Shown here piece by piece: positions 1 through 5,264 of a DNA stretch of 5,264 bases. The notes under the pieces were generated by a model. It was not told the origin of the DNA. It was given only the letters and a program-made list of their open reading frames with translations, and made no database searches. Made by a program: the position numbers and the translations under genes. Source of the stretch: Bacteroidota bacterium (GTDB lineage Bacteria > Bacteroidota > Bacteroidia > J057). The stretch is taken from the NCBI GenBank assembly GCA_004292985.1, contig RDXT01000358.1, positions 1 to 5,264 on the forward strand, written 5' to 3'. The first letter of the stretch is position 1; each line of letters starts with the position of its first letter.

Positions 1-1920
1 ACCCTCAGCAACACCTCCGATGCCCTGACCATCGCGCAGGCCGCTTATGGTGCCAGCAGCTACCTCAATGGCAATGTGGACGAAGTCCGCATCTGGAACG
101 CCGCCCGCACCGAGCAGCAGATTCAGGAGTATATGTACCGCAGCTTAGAAGGCAGCGAGTCGGGCCTGGCCGCCTATTATCGTTTTGATGATGCAACAGG
201 CTCTACCCTCGATGACAAAACCTCCAACGCCAACGATGGTACCATCGCCAACATGGAGTCCTCGGACTGGGGCGACGCTACGGCCTGGGAAGCAGGTAAA
301 GTCTGGACCGCCGATGGCAACTGGAGCGCCCTCAGCACCTGGCTCACCTACAGCATCCCCAACGCGACAACCACACCTGTGTATCTTTTTAATGACGTGG
401 AGATGAACAACAGCGTGAACGCCAGCCAGTTAGTAATCGCTTCCGGAACGACGGTCAACTTCCAGAGTGGCTTTACGCTCACCCTCGCAAGAGACTTTGT
501 CAACCACGGAACAACGACAGGCACCGGCGGTCTCGCTTTCAACGGTTCTGCAGCTATTCAGGTAAACGGTACGGGTAGCACAAGCATCGGCACCTTTGAC
601 TCGAACAATGCCACTGGCGTAACGCTGGGTCAGAGCATTACCGTAGAAGATGAACTGAGGCTGAGCCGGGGTGCACTGACGATCGGGGCAAATACCATTA
701 CGGTGAACGAACAAATTACCCGTACCTCGGGCTCCTTCACAGGTAGCGCCAGCTCCAACATTGTCATTGGCAGCCCGCTCGGTGCCAGCACCAACCTCCC
801 TGGGGTTACCCTCCAGAACCTGACAGTAAACCGCGAAAACGGCATCATCCTCACCGGAAACGTGACCGTGAACTCTACCCTGACCATGAACGATGCCAAG
901 GTATTTGTGAGCGACTTCGTGTTGACACTGGGCAACACAGCCACGATCACAGGTACGGCTTTTTCCGGCTCAAATATGATCGTGGTAGAAACGACTGTCG
1001 GCTCGCTGCGCAAGAACTTCCCTTCTGCGGGCAGCTTCCTCTTCCCGGTAGGCGACCAGACAGGTTATTATACGCCCATCACCCTGACATTTACAGGGGG
1101 TTCATATGCCTCAGGTTATGCTGCTGTAAACCTCCAGGTGATCAAACATCCGGACAACTCCAGCGCTACGCACTTTATCAACCGCTACTGGTCTATCGCT
1201 TCAAGTGGTATTTCAGGTTTCTCCTGCGACATCTCCGCAATCTATGATGATGTGGATATCGAAGGCGACGAGGCTGAATACTATGGCGGCAAATGGGACG
1301 GATCAGCCTGGACGGTACTGAACCAGGTGGATGTCGGTGCCAATGAAATTACAGGTACCGTAACCAGTTTCTCTGACTATACCGCTGGCGAATACTCCGT
1401 ATTTCCCCTCGAATGGCTGGCTTTCACGGCAGAACCTACCGAAAACGAAGTGCTGCTGAACTGGACCACCGCCCGTGAGCAGAACACCTCACACTTCGAA
1501 ATCGAGCGCAGCGCTGACAATGAGACCTGGAAGAAAATTGGACGCGAAAAGGCTGCCGGAAGCACCAAAGAGAACCAGAACTACATGCACACCGACGACC
1601 GCCCGCTGGCCGGAACCGCTTACTACCGCCTGCGCCAGGTGGACCTCGATGGCAAAAACAGCTTTAGCAACGTGGTCGAGGTACAGCCGATCGATCAGGA
1701 ACTGCGGATTTATCCTAACCCGGTATCTGACATCCTGCATGTGAACCTCGGCCAGGGCCGCGCCGAGATCATGAACAATCTGGGCCAGACCGTAGCGAAA
1801 TATATGCTGGCCGAAGGTGAAAATGACCTGACGATGTCTCAGCTTACCCCCGGCAGCTATGTGCTGCGGGTGCAAACGACCGCAGGTGTGGTGCGCACCT
1901 TCAAGTTTGTGAAGCAGTAA
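1..1920 (+). CDS. Secreted LamG / beta-helix protein with T9SS type A sorting domain (5' partial)
   Basis: The reading frame is open from base 1 to the TAA at 1918-1920, giving 639 visible residues, so the N-terminus and signal peptide lie outside the window. The GTG at 76 is internal to a domain and is not the start. Residues about 20-80 hold the end of a concanavalin A-like LamG domain (YLNGNVDEVRIWN, then the GLAAYYRFDD...NDGTIANM block usual in this phylum). Residues about 100-340 are rich in Thr, Asn, Gly and Val with short strand-turn repeats (ITVEDELRL, LTIGANTITV, VTVNSTLTM), suggesting a right-handed beta-helix. Residues about 345-465 include FPVGD, INRYWSI and SFSDYTAGE. Residues about 468-563 form a fibronectin III-like module (EWLAFTAE to YYRLRQVDLDG). 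Residues 568-639 are a type A sorting domain (LRIYPNPVSD, then SYVLRV near the end), which in known families directs T9SS export and surface anchoring or release. Binding target unknown; an adhesin or carbohydrate-binding role is only a guess. Confidence 0.93.
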   Translation, partial: TLSNTSDALTIAQAAYGASSYLNGNVDEVRIWNAARTEQQIQEYMYRSLEGSESGLAAYYRFDDATGSTLDDKTSNANDGTIANMESSDWGDATAWEAGKVWTADGNWSALSTWLTYSIPNATTTPVYLFNDVEMNNSVNASQLVIASGTTVNFQSGFTLTLARDFVNHGTTTGTGGLAFNGSAAIQVNGTGSTSIGTFDSNNATGVTLGQSITVEDELRLSRGALTIGANTITVNEQITRTSGSFTGSASSNIVIGSPLGASTNLPGVTLQNLTVNRENGIILTGNVTVNSTLTMNDAKVFVSDFVLTLGNTATITGTAFSGSNMIVVETTVGSLRKNFPSAGSFLFPVGDQTGYYTPITLTFTGGSYASGYAAVNLQVIKHPDNSSATHFINRYWSIASSGISGFSCDISAIYDDVDIEGDEAEYYGGKWDGSAWTVLNQVDVGANEITGTVTSFSDYTAGEYSVFPLEWLAFTAEPTENEVLLNWTTAREQNTSHFEIERSADNETWKKIGREKAAGSTKENQNYMHTDDRPLAGTAYYRLRQVDLDGKNSFSNVVEVQPIDQELRIYPNPVSDILHVNLGQGRAEIMNNLGQTVAKYMLAEGENDLTMSQLTPGSYVLRVQTTAGVVRTFKFVKQ

Positions 1921-1938
1921 GCGAAACGCTATCAACAT

Positions 1939-1965
1939 AAGGGCGGCCCGAAGGCCGCCCTTTTT
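1939..1965 (+). terminator. Intrinsic terminator of the T9SS protein gene, possibly bidirectional
   Basis: A perfect 8-bp GC stem (GGGCGGCC at 1941-1948, GGCCGCCC at 1953-1960) closes a four-base CGAA loop. Two flanking A-T pairs (1939-1940 with 1961-1962) extend it, and TTTTT at 1961-1965 follows. It begins 18 bases after the stop of the upstream gene. Read on the minus strand the loop becomes C(UUCG)G, an exceptionally stable tetraloop, so the same hairpin could also stop the convergent lipoprotein transcript. On that side, however, the downstream tract (TTATGTTGAT) is poor in T. Confidence 0.9.
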
Positions 1966-1969
1966 CGTT

Positions 1970-2593
1970 TTATTTACCCAATCCTTCGAGTTTTCGCAAA
2001 TTAATATCTTTAGCTGCTCCCTTCACATCGTCCATGCTGACCTTACTGCCATCCACAGACACGATAAAGCGGTTGGCAATAAACAGGCTCAGACTTGCTG
2101 ATTCGCTGCCTTTGTCATACTTTTCATAGGATTTGTGTCCTTCAAACGTGCCTGTGCGCTCATATCCGTCGCTCGATTCGCGGTCCACCGTGGTCATGGT
2201 CCATGCAGCCATGCCCATAACTACGGCACCTGTTCCGGCGGCATCCACGATGCTGATGCTGATCCGCTTGTCTCCTTCCTCATATTCTGCGTTTGCCTGC
2301 GAGATCGTAAATCCCATACTGCCGGCCGTTTGTCCTTCGCTGTTGGTCTGCGCCAGTCCGCCGGTACGGGAAGGGAGGAGTTCCTTGAGCTCGCGGAAAT
2401 TCACAGGCTGGCTGCCCTCGCCCTTTTCCTGGACATTCCGGAGGGCCTCAGCCACTCCCTGCATGCTTTCGGGTAGCTTTTCGATCTGCTCTTTGGCTTC
2501 CCTTTCTGCTTTTTCAGTTTCGCTTTCCTTGCTTGCGCAGGCGCTGCATACAAGGGCAATGAGGGTGCAAACCGTGAGAATAGTGGGTTTCAT
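1970..2593 (-). CDS. Predicted lipoprotein of unknown function
   Basis: This gene encodes 207 residues from ATG (2593-2591) to TAA (1972-1970). The N-terminus has one Lys, a hydrophobic stretch (residues 4-18) and Cys19 in the context VCSAC-AS. This is a plausible lipobox, although Cys at -3 is less usual than Leu or Val. Acidic residues soon after Cys19 (KESETEKAERE) resemble the charged patches that favour surface display of Bacteroidota lipoproteins, but this is weak evidence. Residues 22-60 are highly charged and probably helical. A globular part follows from about residue 63 (PVNFRELKELLP), with SMGFTISQANAEY, a Gly/Ala/Met-rich patch (GTGAVVMGMAAW), GYERTGTFEGHKSYEKYD and a final VSMDDVKGAAKDI. 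From memory this pattern matches a conserved uncharacterised family common in Bacteroidota; I cannot name a function. It is transcribed away from the PBP-fold gene and converges on the T9SS gene. No Shine-Dalgarno sequence precedes the ATG, as is usual in the phylum. Confidence 0.87.
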   Translation of the reverse strand: MKPTILTVCTLIALVCSACASKESETEKAEREAKEQIEKLPESMQGVAEALRNVQEKGEGSQPVNFRELKELLPSRTGGLAQTNSEGQTAGSMGFTISQANAEYEEGDKRISISIVDAAGTGAVVMGMAAWTMTTVDRESSDGYERTGTFEGHKSYEKYDKGSESASLSLFIANRFIVSVDGSKVSMDDVKGAAKDINLRKLEGLGK

Positions 2594-2615
2594 ATAGATT
2601 GGATAAAAGTGAAAC

Positions 2616-2646
2616 TTGGGTATCCCGCTTAAATATCTATTATTTG
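2616..2646 (+). promoter_or_regulatory. Candidate promoter for the PBP-fold gene
   Basis: On the plus strand TTG at 2616-2618 and TATTTG at 2641-2646 are about 22 bases apart and roughly resemble the Bacteroidota -33/-7 pair. The -7 element matches only the TTTG half of TAnnTTTG. It would give a leader of about 40 bases before the ATG at 2695. It overlaps the candidate minus-strand promoter, so the two divergent genes may compete for RNA polymerase. Weak evidence. Confidence 0.25.
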
Positions 2647-2660
2647 TACTCCTTTACAAA
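2631..2660 (-). promoter_or_regulatory. Candidate promoter for the lipoprotein gene
   Basis: Read on the minus strand, TTTG (2660-2657) could serve as the Bacteroidota -33 element. Seventeen bases later TAGATATTT (2639-2631) is an imperfect match to the -7 consensus TAnnTTTG. Transcription would start about 30 bases before the ATG at 2593. The -7 match is poor, so this is only a candidate. Confidence 0.3.
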
Positions 2661-2694
2661 AGAAATTGGCGGACTTATTTTTTTGCCTTTTCCC

Positions 2695-3561
2695 ATGCAA
2701 AAATCACCTGTTGTTATCCGTGTTGGCGGCGTGCCGGAGCATTTTAACCTGCCCTGGCGTCTGGCGCTGGAGGGAGGACTGTTTGAGAAAAAGGGCCTCG
2801 ATGTGCGTTACCAGGACTATCCTGGCGGCACAGGCGCCCTGACTCAGGCCCTGCGCGAAGGGAGCCTCGATGTGGCTGTGGTGCTGACAGAGGGGATTGT
2901 AGCGAATATTCTGGCCGGAAATACACACCGCATCGTGAAGGTATATGTCGGAAGTCCGCTGGTATGGGGCATCCACGTGCCTGCCGGGAGTGATATCCTT
3001 ACCGAGGCAGATCTGCCGGGCAGGCGGGTGGTAATCAGCCGCCGGGGATCCGGTTCGCACCTGATGGCGCTGGTGCATGCGGCTCAAAAAGGTCATACCC
3101 TGTCCGATGGACAGTTTGAAGTGGCGGGCAACCTCGATGGCGCACGCGAGGCGATGAAGCAGGGCAGGGGAGAGGTGTTTTTTTGGGAGCGCTATATGAC
3201 ACAGCCCCTGGTAACTTCGGGAGAGTTTCGCCGCGTGGGCGAACTGGTAGCACCCTGGCCGAGTTTTGTGATTGCTGCCCGAAAAGAGAGCATTATCCAA
3301 TATCCCGATGCCCTGCGGGAGATGCTGGAACTCGTTGACTATCAGGCGGAAAGGATCATGAACAATCCTGCGGCAGCCGGAATCGTGGCCGGGCGTTATG
3401 GCCTGGACCGGGGGCAGGCTGCCGAGTGGCTGGCCATTACGCGCTGGAACATGAACTTCGACGAGCCTGCGGAGGCCCTTGCCAGCGTGATCGCGGCCTT
3501 GCAGCAGGTCGGACTTGTTCAGCAGCTGCCCACAGACTCCCTTTGGGCAGAACTAAGCTAA
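2695..3561 (+). CDS. Signal-less PBP-fold protein, NMT1/THI5-like (CA3427-type)
   Basis: This gene encodes 288 residues with the type II periplasmic-binding-protein fold seen in NMT1/THI5 and SsuA-like substrate-binding proteins. Recognisable blocks are IRVGGVPEHF (8-17), GLFEKKGLDV (28-37), PGGTGALTQAL (43-53), GSLDVAVVLTEG (56-67), a hinge near SPLVWGIHV (87-95), LPGRRVVISRRGSGSHLM (107-124) and NPAAAGIVAGRYGL near the C-terminus. VPEHF plus SRxGSGS recalls the small family of Candida albicans CA3427, PBP-like proteins of unknown ligand found in bacteria and fungi; this is recalled, not searched. The ATG at 2695 is chosen because the conserved fold starts right after it. The frame stays open back to a TTG at 2599, but that extension crosses the promoter region and lacks a proper signal peptide. 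Without a signal peptide or transporter genes nearby, a cytoplasmic ligand-sensing or binding role is more likely than ABC import. A pyrimidine/thiamine precursor or sulfonate ligand is possible but unproven. It converges on the symporter gene across 11 bp. Confidence 0.87.
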   Translation: MQKSPVVIRVGGVPEHFNLPWRLALEGGLFEKKGLDVRYQDYPGGTGALTQALREGSLDVAVVLTEGIVANILAGNTHRIVKVYVGSPLVWGIHVPAGSDILTEADLPGRRVVISRRGSGSHLMALVHAAQKGHTLSDGQFEVAGNLDGAREAMKQGRGEVFFWERYMTQPLVTSGEFRRVGELVAPWPSFVIAARKESIIQYPDALREMLELVDYQAERIMNNPAAAGIVAGRYGLDRGQAAEWLAITRWNMNFDEPAEALASVIAALQQVGLVQQLPTDSLWAELS

Positions 3562-3572
3562 GGGATTGAAAA

Positions 3573-4970
3573 TCAGGATTCTATCGCTTCCGGACTGGGG
3601 TTTTCCTCGAACTCTCCCTCCCATTTGGCCATAACTACCGTTGCCAGGCAGTTGCCCACGACATTGGTGGCTGTGCGGGCCATGTCCATCAGTTCATCTA
3701 CCCCCAGGATCAGGTAAATGGGCCAGAGCGGCAGGCCAAATTGCTCTGCGGTAGCAAATAAAATCACCAGCGAAGCCCGTGGAACCGCCGCCACGCCTTT
3801 AGACGAGATGAGCAGCGTAGCTAAAATGCCGAGCTGTTGGCCCAGACTTAAATCAATCCCCGCAGCCTGGGCTACAAAGATGGTCGCCAATGAAAGATAG
3901 AGCGTGGTACCATCGAGGTTAAAGCTGTAGCCCAGCGGGATAACGAAGGAGACAATTTTGCGGGGAACCCCAAATTTTTCCATCTGCTCCATCGCCTTGG
4001 GCAGGGCAGAGTCGCTGCTGGTCGTAGCGAAGGCAATCGAGGCAGGTTCTGTTACGTAGCGGATAAACTTGGGTATATCTATTTTCATGACCAAGGCAAT
4101 CGGTAAAAAAACAAGCAGGCCCAGGGCGATCAGCGCCACATAAAGGGTCAGCACCAGCTTGCCCAGATTGACCAGAATTTCGATACCCATGTGCCCCACG
4201 GTATAGGCGATAGCACAGCCCACCCCGATCGGCGCAAAGTACATGATCAGCGAAGTGAATTTGAACATGGTCTCTGACAGGCTCTCCATCCAGTGGAGCA
4301 TCGGGCTGCGCTTTTCTTCGGAAAGCAGCACCATCGAGAGGCCAAACAGGATGCTGAAAACTACGATCGGCAGGACCTTGCCCTCGTAAATGGATTTGAC
4401 AATGTTTTCAGGGGCAATGTCGAGCAGAAAATCCTTGCCTGTGAGGGGCTTCCGGACTTCTGTCTGCGTCTGTTCCGTTCCCGCTTCCTTAAACTCGATA
4501 CCTTTACCCGCCTGACTGATGTTGATAGCTGCCAGACCGATAAAGAGGGCGATGGTCGTTACGGCAATAAAATATCCTAATGCCTTGATTCCCAGTCTTC
4601 CTACTTGCTTTATGTCTGAGTGCCCGGCAATCCCCACAATGATGGTGGACATGAGCAGCGGGGCAATGATGGTTTTGATCAGCTTGATAAAGAGCTTGCT
4701 GAACACATTCAACTCTACGGCGAAGGTCGGAAAATCGTGACCCACCTCAGCCCCCAGAATCAGCGAGAAAAAAATCCAGGTAGTCAGGTTTTTGCGCAGA
4801 AAGGCATAGCCCGCAAAAGTGACGATATAGGCCCAGCGCAAAAAGGTGAAGGGCGCAAGAGGGAGCGAGAAACCGAAGAAGGACTGCACATCGGGGATCA
4901 GCAGAAGGTGCAGGCCGATCAGTATGGGCGCTGAAATAAGGAGGATTTGACTGAGCCGGCGGAGATTCAT
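3573..4970 (-). CDS. gltP: GltP-like dicarboxylate/amino acid:H+ symporter (DAACS family)
   Basis: This inner-membrane carrier of 465 residues belongs to the sodium/proton:dicarboxylate symporter family (SDF). The core starts near residue 62 and shows the family landmarks: KLIKTIIAPLLMSTIIVGIAG (TM2-3 region, 96-116), hairpin HP1 TTSSDSALPKAM (316-327), TM7 FNLDGTTLY (350-358), HP2 SSKGVAAVPRASL (389-401) and TM8 DMARTATNVVGN (429-440). Arg432 aligns with the TM8 Arg that binds the substrate side-chain carboxylate in GltPh, so glutamate/aspartate or C4-dicarboxylates are likely substrates. Asn440 replaces the Na1-site Asp of sodium-coupled GltPh, as I recall for E. coli GltP and DctA; together with GIDLSL and the AKWEGEF tail this points to proton coupling. 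Residues 1-61 carry two extra hydrophobic segments (9-26 and about 38-58), making it longer than the usual 420-440. ATG 4970 is preferred over in-frame TTG 5000, because that TTG lies inside the -7 box. The upstream neighbour is a rhodopsin. Confidence 0.94.
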   Translation of the reverse strand: MNLRRLSQILLISAPILIGLHLLLIPDVQSFFGFSLPLAPFTFLRWAYIVTFAGYAFLRKNLTTWIFFSLILGAEVGHDFPTFAVELNVFSKLFIKLIKTIIAPLLMSTIIVGIAGHSDIKQVGRLGIKALGYFIAVTTIALFIGLAAINISQAGKGIEFKEAGTEQTQTEVRKPLTGKDFLLDIAPENIVKSIYEGKVLPIVVFSILFGLSMVLLSEEKRSPMLHWMESLSETMFKFTSLIMYFAPIGVGCAIAYTVGHMGIEILVNLGKLVLTLYVALIALGLLVFLPIALVMKIDIPKFIRYVTEPASIAFATTSSDSALPKAMEQMEKFGVPRKIVSFVIPLGYSFNLDGTTLYLSLATIFVAQAAGIDLSLGQQLGILATLLISSKGVAAVPRASLVILFATAEQFGLPLWPIYLILGVDELMDMARTATNVVGNCLATVVMAKWEGEFEENPSPEAIES

Positions 4971-4997
4971 AGGGAGGATGCAGGTTGGGGTTCTCCG

Positions 4998-5005
4998 CAA
5001 ATATA
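4998..5005 (-). promoter_or_regulatory. Promoter -7 box of the symporter gene
   Basis: Read on the minus strand these bases are TATATTTG, an exact match to the Bacteroidota sigma-A -7 consensus TAnnTTTG. Transcription would begin around 4990, about 20 bases before the ATG at 4970. No TTG-type -33 element is found 17-23 bases upstream; that interval is occupied by the rhodopsin terminator stem. The promoter may therefore be weak or helped by an activator. Confidence 0.6.
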
Positions 5006-5048
5006 AAATAAAAAGCGAAGGAGACGCTTATTGTGGCATCTCCTTCGC
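5005..5048 (-). terminator. Intrinsic terminator of the rhodopsin gene
   Basis: On the minus strand a perfect 10-bp stem (GCGAAGGAGA at 5048-5039, TCTCCTTCGC at 5024-5015) encloses a 14-base loop. It is followed directly by TTTTTATTTT (5014-5005, broken by one A). It lies 21 bases beyond the rhodopsin stop. It should end most rhodopsin transcripts before the symporter gene. The T-tract runs straight into the -7 box of the next gene. Confidence 0.85.
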
Positions 5049-5069
5049 AAAAAGTGGCAGAGACAAGGA

Positions 5070-5264
5070 TCAGGCCTTTGCCTCGCGCTGGGTAGAGTTT
5101 ACGGCTACCTGATACACCACCAGACCGAAGCCGATTTTGTTTACAGCGTCACCGATGTTATAGATCAGGTCGAGGTTGAACATACCGTCGAGCAGGTTGC
5201 CTGGCATGGTCATGTAACCCAGTGGGTAGATAGCCCAGCCCACGAGTACGAAATTGCGCAGCAG
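5070..5264 (-). CDS. Microbial rhodopsin, C-terminal fragment (proteorhodopsin/xanthorhodopsin-like)
   Basis: The minus-strand frame is open from the window edge to TGA (5072-5070), giving 64 residues that cover most of helix F and all of helix G of a seven-helix retinal protein. Helix F shows GWAIYPLGYM (9-18): Trp10, Tyr13, Pro14 and Tyr17 match retinal-pocket positions Trp182, Tyr185, Pro186 and Trp189 of bacteriorhodopsin. Helix G shows IYNIGDAVNKIGFGLVVY (34-51): Lys43 (codon 5138-5136) is the Schiff-base lysine, and Asp39 four residues earlier matches counterion Asp212. The DAVNKIGFGLVVY wording resembles proton-pumping proteorhodopsins and especially the xanthorhodopsin/Gloeobacter rhodopsin group, and differs from KR2-type sodium pumps, which I recall with SK rather than NK here. 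The decisive helix C motif and the carotenoid-antenna position in helix E are outside the window, so the pumped ion is inferred. A terminator follows, and the same-strand symporter starts 99 bp downstream of the stop. Confidence 0.92.
   Translation of the reverse strand: MLRNFVLVGWAIYPLGYMTMPGNLLDGMFNLDLIYNIGDAVNKIGFGLVVYQVAVNSTQREAKA

Noticed and set aside
1489..1938. Minus-strand open frame of 149 codons inside the T9SS protein gene
   Set aside because: It lies entirely antisense to a well-supported domain region and runs through the terminator stem region. The translation (His-, Ala- and Val-rich) has no recognisable domain, so it is a shadow of the GC-rich codon pattern.
2133..2597. Plus-strand open frame of 154 codons opposite the lipoprotein gene
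   Set aside because: It is rich in Ser, Pro and Ala and ends within the promoter region. The minus-strand reading gives a clear lipoprotein signal and domain, so this one is a shadow.
2599..2694. N-terminal extension of the PBP-fold protein from a TTG codon
   Set aside because: It would put coding sequence across the divergent promoter region and adds residues that are neither a convincing signal peptide nor part of the fold. The ATG at 2695 immediately precedes the conserved VRVGGVPEHF block.
2704..3300. Minus-strand open frame of 198 codons opposite the PBP-fold gene
   Set aside because: It is fully antisense to conserved family blocks, and its product is low in recognisable motifs and rich in His, Gln and Arg, as expected from antisense reading.
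3526..3550. Inverted repeat CTGCCCA / TGGGCAG with an 11-base loop at the end of the PBP-fold gene
   Set aside because: It lies within the coding sequence and has no T-tract on either strand, so it does not qualify as an intrinsic terminator.
4971..5000. Ten-residue N-terminal extension of the symporter from a TTG codon
   Set aside because: The TTG coincides with the last bases of the -7 promoter box TATATTTG, so it would lie upstream of the transcript start. The ATG at 4970 fits.
5070..5264. Assignment of the rhodopsin as a KR2-type sodium pump
   Set aside because: Helix G reads DAVNKIGFGLVVY, closer to proton-pumping proteorhodopsin/xanthorhodopsin than to the KR2 pattern I recall. The deciding helix C motif is not in the window, so the pumped ion stays an inference.

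Overview
The window looks like chromosomal DNA of a free-living, probably aquatic member of the Bacteroidota; Saprospiria or Cytophagia would fit, but the class is a guess. The evidence is a secreted LamG/beta-helix protein ending in a type IX secretion (T9SS) type A sorting domain, start codons without Shine-Dalgarno sequences, a perfect Bacteroidota-type -7 box (TATATTTG), and a microbial rhodopsin gene at the right edge. No mobile element, CRISPR array, tRNA or rRNA was seen.

Layout, left to right. (1) Bases 1-1920, plus strand: the 3' part of a large cell-surface or secreted protein, cut by the left edge. (2) Bases 1939-1965: a strong intrinsic terminator in the 49-bp gap between convergent genes. 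(3) Bases 1970-2593, minus strand: a predicted lipoprotein of unknown function. (4) Bases 2594-2694: a 101-bp divergent intergenic region with weak promoter candidates in both directions. (5) Bases 2695-3561, plus strand: a signal-less protein with the periplasmic-binding-protein fold, related to the NMT1/THI5-like and CA3427 type. (6) Bases 3573-4970, minus strand: a GltP-like dicarboxylate/amino acid:proton symporter, convergent with gene 5 across only 11 bp. (7) Bases 4971-5069: a spacer holding a terminator for the next gene and the promoter of the symporter. (8) Bases 5070-5264, minus strand: the C-terminal end of a retinal-binding rhodopsin, cut by the right edge.

The most interesting association is at the right. 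A rhodopsin whose visible C-terminus resembles proton-pumping proteorhodopsin/xanthorhodopsin lies directly upstream, on the same strand, of a symporter whose sequence (Asn at the Na1-site Asp position) points to proton rather than sodium coupling. A light-made proton gradient could therefore energise uptake of acidic amino acids or dicarboxylates. The two genes appear to be separate transcription units. The link is adjacency plus bioenergetic logic, not proof. The other genes show no evident shared pathway. I see no clearly novel multi-gene system in this window.
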